64,000 nt of DNA from Heterotrichella gracilis (GCA_032358255.1 JAULBX010026829.1:1-64000); one strand, 5' to 3'. Counted from the first letter of the stretch, positions 35,001 through 46,900 are shown. Made by a program: numbers and translations. The notes: a model not told the origin generated them from the sequence alone.

Positions 35001-37872
35001 GGGGCGAGGGAGGTACATGGGTTGATCGCCCCCTGCAACCACCTACTCCCCTCCACCACCTGATCCCACCCTGCCTATATTCCCACGAAAACAGCACCAG
35101 AACTCTCCTAAAACCCCATCCGCAGGCCATCACGGTAGCGGAGGACGTGTCTGGCATGCCTGCGCTATGCCGCCCCGTGACTGAGGGAGGCACCGGTTTT
35201 GACTACCGCCTGGCCATGGCCATCCCCGACAGGTGGATCGACCTGCTCAAGAACTTCAGGGATGAGCAGTGGAGCATGAAGCAGATCGTGAGCACGCTGT
35301 GCAACAGGAGGTGAGGGGGAAACGCTACACAAAAACCCTAAGGAAACCCTACAAAACCCTGCTCAAGGGTTTCAAGGATGAGCAGTGGAGCACCAGGGGG
35401 AGATCCATCCCAATTTCAAATAATGCCTACACAATATCCTAATGAAACCCTATGCAACCCTGCTCAAGGGCTTTTGAATGGACTGAAGCATGCAGCAGGT
35501 TGTGTGCACAGGAGATTGAGGAAGTCCTGCACGCATCCTATAGAAGGAAAACCCTGCCCCAAATGATCTAAAGTTATTGTAGAATAAATAAATTGAGCCA
35601 CGACCATGCACGCTGGTGGGGGACCAGACCATGGCATCCCTAGCGTTCTCACACGTATTCTGAATAATAAATAATAATGAAGCAGGAAATGAACCGCAGG
35701 AGGTGGGCCATCTCAATCTGCCATTCGCAGCTCGTCATGCCCACCTTGATTGATTTCCGTAGGTACACAGAGAAGACCATCGCGTATGCCGAGAGCCACG
35801 ATCAGGCGCTGGTGGGGGATCAAACCGTGGCCTTCCGGCTCATGGGTGCGGAGATGTATACAGGCATGTCATCACTCCAAGCGCCCTCCCCCGTGGTGTC
35901 GCGGGGCATCTCGCTGCACAAGATGATTCGGGCGGTGACCATGGCCCTGGGCGGGGAGGCATGGCTGGGGTTCATGGGGAACGAGTTTGGCCACCCGGAG
36001 TGGATCGACTTCCCCAGGTGGGTGAACTTGCTTGGACCCCTTTCCGTAATTTTGATTGTCCCGGTGGAGTGGGTGCAGTAGGGGACCTTAAATACGGGCC
36101 CTCAAATGCTTCAAATGTGTGCCATGGCCGGGGGGTGAGGCGTGGCCGGGGTTTATTTGGGCACCCGGAGTGGATCGACTTCCCTAGGTGGGTGCGGTGG
36201 GTGTGTGGGGGTAAATGGGACTCTGGATGGGTTCCTGCTTGGGAAAATGGGAGATGGAAATCCATTTCGCGCAGGCATGGGAAGGACTGGGGCTAGGTGC
36301 ACCACTGCCGCCAGTGGCAGCTGGCTTTCACTCGCATTCATTCCATCGGAAATCAAATCAAAACCTCTAAATAATCAAAATCGGTCATGCGGCTTAATTT
36401 CATCGGAAATCAGTTGAAATCACACAAAATTAATGCAATATCCTGCTGCAGGGAGGGCAACGACTGGAGCTACGCGCACTGCCGGCGCCAGTGGTACCTC
36501 ACCGACTGCGGCCACCTGCGATACACGCAGCTCAACGACTGGGACCAGGCGCTCATGCAGCTGGACGACAACTATGGCTTCCTGTCCGACCCTCACCAGC
36601 TGGTCAGCTGGGCATCGGACGAGGAGCACGTGAGTGTGTGTAAAGTACTAGGGTGATAACTAGAGGGGCTTTGTGTGTGTGTAGGATGTAGGGTTTTGTA
36701 GGGAGAGGGCTCCTGCAACTGGACGACAACTACAATTTGTCGCGCATCAGCTGGTCAGCTGGGCCTCGGATGAGGAACATGTGAGTGGTGGGGGATGGGT
36801 GGAAGCTTTTGGATGGGGTGGTGGAATGAGCCTCGTTGTTAAGGCAACTGGATGACAACTGTGGCTGAGCAGGGCCCATCGCGTAGAGTGTTCACTTGTT
36901 ATTATTATATTGCAACTCCCTATTTTGATCCCCCCGTTTTCCAATGTGCAGGTGATTGTGGCTGAGCGGGGCCCCATCGTGTGGGTGTTCAACTTCTCAC
37001 CCTTCCACGACTACGAGGGCTACAAGATAGGGGTGGGGGAGCCAGGCAGGTACCGCGTGGTGCTCGATTCGGACGAGCCCAGGTTTGGTGGCAAGGGGAG
37101 GCTGGGCCACGACACAGACCACTTCACAAACCCAGAGGGCATCCCAGGTGCGGCGCAGGGGTTGGAGTTCATCTATAGGGTATTTCAGACGCATGTAGGG
37201 TTGTCTGTTCAGGGTTTTATGGAGAATCTGTGTTTGCAAGGCCAAAGCGTGCGGTTTTAAGTTGGTGTGGCTCCCTCTTGTGCATCCCCTTTAGATCCGT
37301 CTTGTCTGCTTAGAGTTTAAAGCGCCTGTCTTTGCCTCCCCTCTCCCGTCCACCTGTGTGGACCCTCCCCACCCCCATCTTATGGGCCCCCTTTTCTGTC
37401 CCTTGGCATCATCATCCTCCTCCTCTGCTCCCACAGGCCAACCCGAAACCAACTTCAACGACCGCCCCCATTCCATGATGGTGTTTTCCCCCTCGCGATC
37501 CGTGGTGGCATACGCGCGGGTGCCGGAGCCAATCTACTCCTCGCACGGCCAAGCCACAGCCCAATCAGCGCCAGCCCAATCAGGGCAAGACCAACTAGGG
37601 CCACTGGACCTGGAGCAGGTATGGGAACGGAGAGGCGGGACTGTGTCCCCGGGCTTTTGAGTTGGTTTAGCAGGCATTGTAAATTTCAAGCAGCAGTGTG
37701 ACTACCGTATGTGTCATCTGGAATGCATGTACTCAAGTTGGGGGGGAAAGTCTGTGATATTACATACCTCTATATTTGGGCTGGTCAAAATCATAGGTAT
37801 GTTACAGGTATCTGTATTCCTCACCGTTTCCTGTGTGCGCAGGTGCGGCTATTCAACAGGGAGAGGACATGA
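29066..37872 (+). CDS. SBE2: Starch branching enzyme, plastidic class II type
   Basis: 1,4-alpha-glucan branching enzyme (GH13), which makes alpha-1,6 branches of amylopectin in the plastid. Fourteen exons: 29066-29287, 29983-30048, 30689-30748, 31665-31827, 32136-32319, 32821-33073, 33382-33629, 33866-34034, 35126-35310, 35763-36017, 36452-36629, 36952-37147, 37437-37618, 37843-37872; 796 aa. Ser/Pro/Arg-rich transit peptide (~1-65); CBM48 from ~117 ([20 protein letters not shown]); catalytic barrel with DVVHSH (~332-337), [10 protein letters not shown] with nucleophile Asp406, [10 protein letters not shown] with acid/base Glu461, [10 protein letters not shown] with His529-Asp530, and [14 protein letters not shown]; then the C-terminal beta domain ([28 protein letters not shown]). 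All four catalytic regions are intact. Its introns contain the densest exon-edge echoes of the window. Confidence 0.96.
30088..30275 (+). repeat. Decaying echoes of branching-enzyme exon 2
   Basis: Lies in intron 2. The first copy (about 30093-30140) repeats GGCGGCGC...GAGGGGTACAGATATGCGCAG and part of the donor flank; weaker copies of GGGGCACCTGCGGGTACAGA and CACCTGCGGTATAGACA follow near 30190 and 30247. Confidence 0.7.
30440..30660 (+). repeat. ~58-bp minisatellite in intron 2
   Basis: About four to five units of type GATCATGGARTAGGGCAAGACATGCTTGTTGTRTATGCAY, drifting between copies, ending just before exon 3. Confidence 0.75.
30749..31150 (+). repeat. Exon 3 echo plus telomere-like block, four tandem copies
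   Basis: Starts at the exon 3 donor. Copies of the last ~50 bp of exon 3 plus donor begin near 30799, 30905, 31008 and 31110 (AAGCAGCGCATAGAGGAGAC through GAGTTTGCAAAGGTGGGG). Each is followed by CAAAACCCTAAACCCTAAAG and CCCAAACCCTAAACCCTAGA. The first three share a ~105-bp period; the last is most decayed. Copies keep GCAAAG|GTGGGG donors. Confidence 0.92.
33203..33285 (+). repeat. Echo of branching-enzyme exon 7 start
   Basis: Lies in intron 6. It repeats GGCGCTGATCGAGGAGGCCC and on through GTGGTCCTGCTGGACATGGT to the end of HISS, including the acceptor side (CAACCCTTC). A catalytic His codon has changed (VHCHIS for VHSHIS). A small block at 33139-33165 also resembles exon 6 (GCCATCCRGCTGATGGCGGT). 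Confidence 0.9.
34151..34198 (+). repeat. Echo of branching-enzyme exon 8 end
   Basis: Lies in intron 8. It repeats CTGGCCAATGACCTCATTCA and CAGGCTGCTGCCGCAGGTGGGG; the donor is intact. Confidence 0.92.
35350..35395 (+). repeat. Echo of branching-enzyme exon 9
   Basis: Lies in intron 9. CTGCTCAAGGGTTTCAAGGATGAG and CAGTGGAGCA repeat 35242-35276, next to AAAACCCTAAGGAAACCCTA. A second CCCTGCTCAAGGGCTTT block lies at 35459. Confidence 0.75.
36144..36195 (+). repeat. Echo of branching-enzyme exon 10 end
   Basis: Lies in intron 10. GGGCACCCGGAGTGGATCGA and CTTCCCTAGGTGGGTG repeat the exon edge at 35990-36024 with its donor. Confidence 0.9.
36714..36790 (+). repeat. Echo of branching-enzyme exon 11 end
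   Basis: Lies in intron 11. CAACTGGACGACAACTAC and then CAGCTGGTCAGCTGGGCCTC plus GAGGAACATGTGAGTG repeat 36558-36635; the donor is kept. A third trace (CAACTGGATGACAACTGTGG) is at 36844, and GTGGCTGAGCAGGGCCCATCG at 36862 echoes exon 12. Confidence 0.88.
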
Positions 37873-39284
37873 GTGCAAGTGACGGGTTTTGTTTGCGGCA
37901 CCCTGCGCAACCCTAGCGAAGGGTGTGACCGTGGCACAGGGGGTGGCGTGTGGCAGTGCAGCCGGCAGCTACCAGAGTGCAATGTGCGAGGTGGGCAACC
38001 CGAAAAGCAACAAAGTTTTGTGGTGCGCCTCAAAGGGCAGTGCCATGTGGAGACAGCGTGTTGGAACACTCGAGCAATGGTTGGAACGGGTGCTGTTTTT
38101 ATATAAGGACTAGCGTTTACGGGCATGCTAGTAGTACTTAAAAAATGGGTGTGGCCATGCTGCTTTATGATATGGAAGGGATGCTGATTCATGGAAACGT
38201 CTCAGATCCTTAGTAAGAGTGCTGGTCCGTCAGCGTTCTTTGAGCTGCTTTATGTGGAGGGCTGCAATTGATGGAGATCCTATCTTTTGGTGCGTTGTTG
38301 CATCGTGCAACCAGGGGTAGTCACCCAGCGGGTGGCTCCTCTTGCGTGTGGGGCAATGCATGCTAAATTAGATGCATCGTCTGTGTGGCAAGCCTATCGT
38401 GTGCATGTGCTTTTTGAATGGACCAGGTTGCATATTGGACCATCATAACTATTGTCGTATTTTTACTATCAGAGCCTGTCTGACGGACGAGTGGGTGGCT
38501 CACTGGAGCCCAATGAAGCTTCACTGAAGCTAGAAAAGAAAGGGAACAGGTCACATGCATTGTTCAGCACTGTGACAGTTGCAAGGCACAACGCTAACCA
38601 AAAGACCCACCCCAAGGGGCAAGTGCTGGACAAATAGTTGTTTATTAGGACGCACAGGTCATACCCATCATGGTTGAAATGTTGTATGTTACATCCATGG
38701 TCACTCTCTTAGAATTCGCTCCATTCTATGTGATTCGCTGCCAAGGACAGCTGTGTACAAGCTGCTGCTAGTAGCCAGTGTGCGGTGCCAATTCACAGTG
38801 TTCAGTCGTAATACGTACTATGCTGCGCAGCCAAGCACACCACGCACCCCAGTGCCGTGAGTATGAACAAGGTTGCCCGCGGCTGCTGTCCACTGCATGC
38901 ATGCTGCTGACTGATGATGCGCATGCTGTGTGTGTCCCAACACATGACATGTGACCACCATGATCTTACTTGTCCCAAGCAACGGGGACACGTGATGGTA
39001 TGAATCATGGCAATGATGCCCTGGGCCAATGAGTGCGCTGAGAGTCGGCTTGTGTGTATCGTTCAGTACTGCGCACGGTTGGGAAAGGCGACAGTTATCA
39101 ATGCCCAGGGAAAAGTCTGCCTGCTCAATCGCTCCCTCCAAAACCCCACCTGCACCCTGCCGAGGGTCTCAAGAAGAGGACAAGGCCCCACCTGCACCTG
39201 CCCATGGTCAAAACAAACCCCAGCCGAGGGTCCAACACACCCCGGCAATGGCTCCCCAGCACACCCCCAGCCATGCCCCCCTGG
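37873..39284. other. Spacer between convergent 3' ends
   Basis: Between the branching enzyme (+) and the TBC gene (-). No gene or strong repeat seen. Confidence 0.45.
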
Positions 39285-40280
39285 TCACGATCCCAGGTGC
39301 GACTTTGCATCCCCAAAGCTGGCTCGCCACATGTACGCCCGGGACAGCACCAGCTCAATCTCCCGCTCGCTCCACTCCCCGGTGGGCAGCTTTTGGAGGT
39401 ACAGGATCATCTCCTGGAAGTCCATCTTCTTCAGCTGGTCCGACCAGTGCAGGAAGAAGGCCGCGAGGACGTAGGTCAGAAACTCCTTCAGCTGGGGCCC
39501 CTCTGCCAGGTAGGTGTCCCACAGGCGGATGGCCATGGGAAAAGGGACCTCCCGAATGAGCAGGCAGTTGACCCACCGGAAGGCAAACTGGAGGAACTCC
39601 ACCCCTTCCTCCTCCACGTGGGCCGCCACAGGCTCCTCTATGCGCCGCACCAGCTCCTTGAGGTGGAAGACCGTGCGCTGGATGCCAGGCTGCGCGTAGG
39701 TGTAGTGGTCCTGTATGCTGTCCAGCATCTTGCACAGGCACCAGTAGGAGTCTGCCTCGATGTCCATCACTGTGGAGGCCATGTCCTCAGACAGCTGCCA
39801 GCTCTCGATGGGCCCCGTGCAGTGCTGGGACATGAAGACCGCGATCAGGGGCGTGACCAGGTCGTTGATGCCCTGGACGTACCCGCTGGCGGGGTGCTTC
39901 ACTCCCCAGATGTACAGGATCCTCTCCAGGCTCTTTTGCACGGGGTCCAGGTGGAAGAAAGCCACCCCGGGGGCTGTTCGAGGCACGTCCACTGCCACCT
40001 GCCTGAGCGCCCCCAGCTCATCTTCAAACTGTGCTGTGTGCGCCACGTCATAGTACTGGGGAATGAGGTCCCGGTACTCTCTGCGTTTGCGCTCTATGAC
40101 TGTGTCTCTGTTGTCTCTGTTGGCTGGCAGGTAGCCCAGGAGCAGCTGCCAGCACAGCGGCCGCAGGCTGGGGGGGATGCCCGTCCATGACAGCTCCCGC
40201 AGTGCTTCAATGTCCACGACCTTGTCACTGAGCAGCTTCTGGAACTTCCTGAGTTTGCTCTCACTCATGTGAGCGCACAC
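39285..40280 (-). CDS. TBC-domain Rab GTPase-activating protein, TBC1D22-like
   Basis: Rab-GAP that speeds GTP hydrolysis on Rab proteins; TBC1D22 proteins act at the Golgi. One uninterrupted reading frame of 331 aa covers the full TBC domain: LSWTGIPPSLRPLCWQLLLG, the arginine-finger motif VAVDVPR (Arg101), HPASGYVQGINDLVTP with the glutamine finger (Gln136), IEADSYWCLCKMLDSIQD, YTYAQPGIQ, LQFAFRWVNCLLIREVP, RLWDTYLAEG. Both catalytic fingers are present. It ends at the same point as animal TBC1D22. The start could be 40280 (MCAHMSES) or 40268; an upstream exon coding an N-terminal extension cannot be excluded. Absence of introns over nearly 1 kb stands out among these intron-rich neighbours. 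Confidence 0.93.
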   Translation of the reverse strand: MCAHMSESKLRKFQKLLSDKVVDIEALRELSWTGIPPSLRPLCWQLLLGYLPANRDNRDTVIERKRREYRDLIPQYYDVAHTAQFEDELGALRQVAVDVPRTAPGVAFFHLDPVQKSLERILYIWGVKHPASGYVQGINDLVTPLIAVFMSQHCTGPIESWQLSEDMASTVMDIEADSYWCLCKMLDSIQDHYTYAQPGIQRTVFHLKELVRRIEEPVAAHVEEEGVEFLQFAFRWVNCLLIREVPFPMAIRLWDTYLAEGPQLKEFLTYVLAAFFLHWSDQLKKMDFQEMILYLQKLPTGEWSEREIELVLSRAYMWRASFGDAKSHLGS

Positions 40281-41092
40281 AGCTGGCTGTGGGAGGTGGT
40301 GCTGCTAGCAGGGCATTGGCCCTGGCCTGTGCAACGCTGGACACAAGCTGTTTGGTGGCTGTTGGCAGCCCTTTTCACCAGAATATCGTTGGATAAAGGC
40401 CTTAGAGTCCTGCAGTGGTATGGCAGCACGTAAGAGTGTCAGAGTTGGGCTTGTTTTCTTGTTTACAAACTTGTTGCTACAGGCACGGGCATGCACCACT
40501 TGACCCGAGCCCACCATCCATAGACAGTGTGGACACCGTGCGTCTCGGTTGACAGAAGGGAAACTTAGGTATAGGTACAATACCTGCAGCAGTGCTGCTT
40601 ATCCACTTGCACCGGTCTTGGACACCCAACTTGAACCCTCGCTGTGTCCGTAAAACGCACCTTCCCTCACACTTGAAAAGTGCTGACGGGAACAGAGACG
40701 TGAACGTTGGAAGGGAAGGCGAGTAGAATCGTAGTTGAATCACACTTGGTTCTTCGGCCAGAGCAGAGAAATAGGAGCCAGTTCAACATGCCTGTATGCA
40801 TGCATTGGCAGGAGAGGATACCACCCAAATGTCAGCGGGGGAGCCAGGCTGGAGCGCTGCTAAGTAGCTCTCGAGAAGCGCTGCCTTGGTCCCCATATGA
40901 AAGCTTTTAGCGGAACATCCTCTTGGTAACTGTAGTGTACCAGCAACTGCCTCGAATGTTGGGGAAAACAGGGATTTATTAGAGGCAAATTTGGCTTCGG
41001 CATGGCCCCGTCATGTCTTGTGGGACAACGTTTGACGGAGGGGTTGCACTGATCACCTAGGCTGCTTCCACAGACGCATCCCTTGCAGCGAG
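40281..41092. promoter_or_regulatory. Divergent spacer, TBC gene and membrane-protein gene
   Basis: About 810 bp between two head-to-head starts, so it should carry both promoters. No named element seen. Any N-terminal exon of the TBC gene would also lie here. Confidence 0.4.
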
Positions 41093-42833
41093 ATGATTCC
41101 CTTTGTGTGGCGACTGAGCTTGATCACAGCGCTGCTGTTGTGGTGGTTCGGTTTCCCGACTAGCTCGGTGCTCTCCACCCTGGGGAGATGGCTGTCTCCC
41201 ATCAGCAGGTGGGCGCTCAACAGCCCCGCCACGGTAGATGACAGCAGCCTGAAGGGTCTGAAGACAGCCGTCACCAACGTCACAACCGATTTTGGGCAGG
41301 TAAAGCACATCTGAGGGGCTTGGGACACCTGGGCCATATGCATGCATCAAGAGTACTGCTGGGAGTTTGGTGCCCACTGCCGTCCAACCATGGACCAGGT
41401 GTAGTTGGTAAGCTCGTCTCAGATGTTTGAGGCATTGGGTGCTGGTTGCCTGGCTTTAGCCTCTGGCGTCGCTAGCAGTACACCCCATCCCCAAGCTACC
41501 AGTGACTAAACACACTCATGCTGCTCTCCTTGCAACGCCACCACCACAGCCACTCTCACAGCTGCTCAGCACACTCTTACCTATCGGGCCAGTCGCACAG
41601 CTGCTGAACACCAACTACACGAACGTCATTGCCATCCCATATAGCTCCCCTGCACACCTCTTGCCTTGCAATAACCACGACGCCTACCACGCTTGCCACT
41701 AACACGCAGCCACAACCTCAGCAGTTGCTAGCATACTTGTACAGCTGCCCAAGCATACTGTTCCTTGCGAGCAGCAAGCTCACCACCCGCATTGCCCTCC
41801 CCCGCAGCTCATCCACCTGCTGGACGATTTCTTCCACAGCCAAGGGGTGGAGCCAGGGCTGGAGCTGCAATTCAGAAGCTTCCTGGCAGCCAAGGCAGTC
41901 AAGTAAGGAGCACACAGCATCTCACACCATTCCACACCACAATCCAGGGACCCGCACCGCATGGGAGCAGCCCCGCATGCACCACATAATGTTCCACCAT
42001 GTCGTCTGTCCGCACCGCACCACACCGCACCACGCTCCATGCTAACTACACAGTATTGCACACTGCATCAATGTACACGACAGCAGTCTTGCCTGCACAC
42101 TCGTCACAATCAGCTACCCCATCCGCTGTCCCGCCGCAGTGCCCCCAACTATAGGGGTTACCTGCAGCACCCACACGCTCTCGAGACCCTACACCTTGCG
42201 CGTGAACCTTAAAGCCATATGAAGTAGACATGTATGGCAGGCCGTTGCAGTGTCTTCAGGAGCTGCGCCTGCCTGGAAACCCTAGATCTTAACCATTAAC
42301 CATAAACCCTTTTCCCAGGAGTTACGCCCGCCTGGAGACCACCCTTGACTGGGTGCTGTCCATCTACAAGTTTGTTGCTCCCTTTCTGATCATCAGCATG
42401 GTGGCGCGCATATCGGGTGGAGGGGAGGGAGAGGCAAAGACACCCGGCATGTCGCGCCAGGTGTCAGCTGATCGGTGCGTGGTCCTGATTCTTGAACCCT
42501 GAACCCTGCAGTTGATTCGCGATTTGTTGCCCTTACTCCTGATTGCTCTGTAAGTAATGAAATGGGGCAATTTATTCTGCATCATTTCACAGAGAGGTAA
42601 TTGCATCTCAGACTGTCATTGGTGCTGTGTTGTTGGTGGTGCTGAGATGCTTCTATTGGTGGTGGTGGTGCAGTGTGAACGAGAGGGCTGATGGCAGGCG
42701 CTTCTACGGCAGCAGCGGCGCACTGGCGGATTCCGTGCGGCGCAGCAGCGGGGACAGCGCAGCGCGCCACCTGGCGCTGGACAGGCGCCGATCCTCGAGG
42801 GCAGAGGCGCCCTACGGGGAGGCCGGGGGATGA
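41093..42833 (+). CDS. Small membrane protein of unknown function
   Basis: Exons 41093-41299, 41808-41902, 42319-42474 and 42674-42833; phases agree, 205 aa, TGA at 42831. I do not recognise the family. A hydrophobic N-terminal segment (WRLSLITALLLWWFGFPTSS, ~6-27) could be a signal anchor; a second hydrophobic helix lies at ~113-132 (VLSIYKFVAPFLIISMVARI). Between them is a soluble stretch (LIHLLDDFFHSQGVEPGLEL). The C-terminal ~60 residues are rich in Arg and Ser (RRSSGDSAARH, DRRRSSRAEA), probably cytosolic and possibly phosphorylated. Another candidate exon in intron 1 (PLSQLLSTLLPIGPVAQLL, from 41552) lacks a good donor and was left out. Confidence 0.65.
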
Positions 42834-43977
42834 GAGCAGCGCAGAAGTGTGCTGAAGCAATGTCTTATTGTTGGGATCTGGGTGCGCGGGGATGCACTTG
42901 TCCTGGTGCATGCTGTGCAGAGCAACAGCAGCGGTAACAGCAGTGCGCTTTACACTGGATAGGCGCTCGTCGCAGGCACAGGCGCCCTACGGGGGAAGTG
43001 GGTGATGGGGGCTGCGCATGCACCAGTGCACAGGGGTGCCTCAATCACCTGAGGGATTAGGGCCACGTTGTATGGATGGTGGAGTGTGGGGATGTAGTGG
43101 GGGACGGAATCGGGGTGTACACATGAGGGATGGGGGTATTTGGAACTGGGTAGAGTGGGTGTACCATGGGCTGTGATTGGGAAGTCCTTTGGGTTTGTGT
43201 CAGGGCCATGGCAAACTGGTGCATGCAGTGCCAGCAGGTAGTTAGCTAATCACGTGTCGAATGGGGTTGCATGGGTCCAGAATACCCAATGTTGCACATG
43301 TGCTGTCAATGCGCACCGACCGCACAAGCCTTGTATCATAACGGACGGTTTAGGTCGTACTTGCATGACAACGCACCCAAAATGCAAAGCTTTGCCAAAA
43401 GAATAGGTTTGCGGGCAGTGGCACCTGAGCTCCACATGATACTTAGTGTAGCAAATGCATGTAGTTTTACACCATTGTTTTTCTTGCTTTTTGGTTGTCA
43501 ACTTCTGCTCATGTTTAGCTTTTTTATCGCTTTGTCTGGCAGTCGGCCATTTTTTGCAAATAGATCGCAGTTGGTTGGTCACCATGTCTGAGTGTGCAAG
43601 CCTGTTTGACAGCAACAGTGGTTATGCTGTTGGCGTACAGGTCCAGGTGTAGATTAGGCATTGATTGCTCTTGACAGCAACATGGATTCAGTTTTAGGGC
43701 TGTGCGCACATTGCAAGAGACGACCCATGGTTGCCTCCAGGTATGCCCTAGGGTTTTGACAGGGTTTTCTGGAACCCTTTTGCCACACAGTGCTGCGTTG
43801 GAACACGCCATGTTGTCTAATAACTATGAAGCTAACAGGGCCTTTTCAGAAGCACGTACGGTCGTTGTAAATCTGCAAGCCAAGGCCTATTCTCGTGGCA
43901 GACTAGCTTGCAAAACGCAAGGCCACCGTGAAAGTTGAACTTGGAAAGCTGGAGACCCGGTTACCACTAACTGGGGC
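42834..43977. other. Spacer, membrane-protein gene to hydantoinase gene
   Basis: Holds an echo of the upstream gene's last exon (42938-43005); otherwise no gene or strong motif seen. Confidence 0.45.
42938..43005 (+). repeat. Echo of the membrane-protein gene last exon
   Basis: GCGCTTTACACTGGATAGGCGC, then GCAGGCACAGGCGCCCTACG and GGTGATG, resembles 42764-42834 across the stop codon, about 170 bp downstream. Confidence 0.75.
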
Positions 43978-46900
43978 ATGACGCCGCCGTTGCGCATTGG
44001 CGTGGACGTTGGAGGTACTCAGTATTCCCAGGCTGGATCTAAATTGAAGCGTTGGGTCGTATTGTTGGTTCCAAACAGGGTTGAAACTGTCCTTCTGCGT
44101 CACAAAACTGTGTCACATGGTCATTAGGGAACGTTCCATGCATACAGTAGGTACAAGGTCAAGGACCAAGCGATGGATGTATGGCCTACGTTTATATCAT
44201 AACGTGAGGTTGTAGAGTTGCTGTATATTGCACGCGGTGACTGACAAGGCCCATCTCGGTCGCAGGCACCAACACTGATGCGGTGCTGTTGGCTGGGACC
44301 CGAGTGATAGCAGTGGCAAAATGCCCTACCACGCCAGAAGTGCTGAAGGGGGTCGAAGCTGCACTGCAAGAGGTGTTGAAACAAGATATAGGTAGGGTCT
44401 CGTAAGCACCAAACCCACAATACCAGCTTTCGGAAGCATGTGGGACATATGCATGCACATGGCGCCAAGAATCGGCTGATCCCGGAACCCCCTGAAAGCG
44501 GCTGGCAGTACTGAAGAAGGGGTTGCAAGTTCCTTATTAATATATAGTCGTAAAGGTAGGTTGTGGAGAAAGTTGCAGAGACTTCCAAGTGCTTGTTGCT
44601 GTGTCATTGTGTCCGACTGGCTATGGCACAGGCTAGGCATACAGGCCTGTGGGCCTGCTTCTTTTTTGACCTCTTATTGAGTGACTCATGAAGTCATGAA
44701 GACTATGAACTGATGAACCCTTGTGCATGCAGACCCATCCCGAGTGGCGGCATGCATGCTGGGGACCACGCACTTCGTCAACGCACTGGTGCAGCGCCGG
44801 GGCCTGGCACAGGTGGCGGTGCTGAGGCTGTGTGGGCCCGCCACCACCTCGCTCCCGCCCTTTGTGGGCTTCCCTGCAGAGCTGAGGGCGCTGGTGGGGG
44901 ACCGCCACTACCTCCTGCCTGGTGGGTGAGCCATGTGACATGTGTATGCATATATTGGGGAGGTGACGCCACTTCCTTGTCCCAAAGGGAGCCATTGCAA
45001 TACCATGGGTGAAGGCACATTATAATTACAACTATAGTACAATTAGTGATGGCATATGCATGTCTTGGCACCCACTTACTGCAGAGCTGAGGGCGCTGGT
45101 GGGGGCCGCCACTACCTGCAGCCTGGTGGGTAGGTATATGCATAGTATGCATGATGCTCATAGATGTGGGGGCGCCTGATGGCATATGCATATGGACATG
45201 CAACGTGCATGTATTGGTCCCCACTACCAGCTGCCTGGTGAGTCTCCAAAGAGTGGTGATAACCATGGGTCATGCACCGGATACACCACATGCCATGCCA
45301 CTGACGACCCATGCATCCAACCATGGACTGTCACTTGCTCATTGCGTAGCTCAGGGCCAATGATTCGATGGGTTTAGGGTTTGGGTGGGGGCTTCCTGCT
45401 GCCTGGTGAGCCATGCCATGAAAATGACACCTGGCACATGCATCCCTTGGCATTCCACAAATTCCAGACATTTTGGGACGGCCGTGACTAGAGCGTTGGT
45501 GGGGAATCCACAATGTTTACTTGCTGAGGGTAGCCATAGGTGCACGCACCCATTGGTTGCAGACTGCCACTTACCTCACTAGTTGGAAGACTATGCCACC
45601 CATTGATCAGTGATGTGTTGTGACATGGCAGGTGGGTTTGAGTATGACGGTGGGCATGAGATCAGCCCCTTACACGAGGAAGACATCCGAGGGGCGGTGC
45701 GGGACGCAGCCTCAGCAGGGGTGCGCTCCCTGGTGATCTGCGGCGTTTTTTCCCCTGTCAACCCATCGCAGGTAGGGTTTAGGGCTCCTCTGTGCCCCCG
45801 CCTCGTTCCTTGGTGGATGTGGTTGTTGATAGGCAGTGAATTCCTTGCAAAAGGAGGAGGAGATTCAATGCATAAAAATATTATCTATTTATGCAAAAAT
45901 GTTTTGATTTTGTGAGCCCGGGTTGGCTCCCTGAATGTGACTGTCAAATAAATCTTGTAATTTTCCCGCAGGAGGAGGAGTGCTGTGGCATCGTTCTGGA
46001 CGAGCTGCAGCGCTTGGGTAAGCAGTGCACTCAGGAGCATGTTCAGGGTTTAGGGTTTGTGCACTGTAGGGTTTAGGGTGCAGGACAAGCTGCAGCGCAT
46101 GGGGGGGTGGGGTGGGGAGCCCCAGCCTCACTTGNNNNNNNNNNCGGCGGGGGGGGGGGGGGGGCGGCCGCAGCACCAGCATCACTTGCACCCTCATCAT
46201 GACGGGTTTCAGGGTCACCCTCAGGACCCTAAAACCCGTCATGATGAGGGTGCAAGTGATGCTGGTGCTCCCCACCTGGTGTGCTCTACCCAAGCCCTAA
46301 ATACCTAAATACTATTGGGGGCATGTATGCGCTCAATTGTACAGCTGGATTCATGCATCTGCTCAGCGCGTGGGACCTGATGGTGGAGCAAAGGCAACCC
46401 TGCGTGCATGGGTCACATGTGACTAAATCCTGAACCCTGAACCCTATGTAGCATACCCTAAGGCAGCCCTGCATACTTGAGCCATATGTGGTGATTGCCT
46501 GGACCCTAGAGTTTAACCCTAGATCCTGTATCCTAAGGCAACCCTGCATGCATGGGCCACATGTGACTCCCACCTATAAAACCCTCTGGGTGTGTGCGCA
46601 TGCATTACCTTGAATTCAACGGCCTCGTGCTCATCGTACCAGTTATGCGGTGAACCCCTGCGCAGGGTGCGCCCATGGTGCCCACGTGACTGTCTCTCAC
46701 CGCATTGGTCAGCTTGGCCTACTGGAGCGAGAGGCTGCAGCAATACTCAACGGCGCACTGCAGGTGAGTGTCTCCTTGTTGCAGCGTGGCGCAAGCTTGT
46801 GCAACCCGCACAATCGGGTTGACGTCATATGCCAGGAAAGCAGCGCACTTGGAAGGCGCTTTGCAGGTGACAAAACCCTGATACCTAAAACCCTACACCA

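Noticed and set aside
39054-40190. 378-codon open frame on the plus strand
   Set aside because: Lies opposite the TBC gene; low-complexity shadow of a GC-rich coding strand with no family features.
41552-41703. Additional exon of the membrane-protein gene
   Set aside because: Good acceptor but no convincing donor in phase, and exons 1 and 2 join in phase without it.
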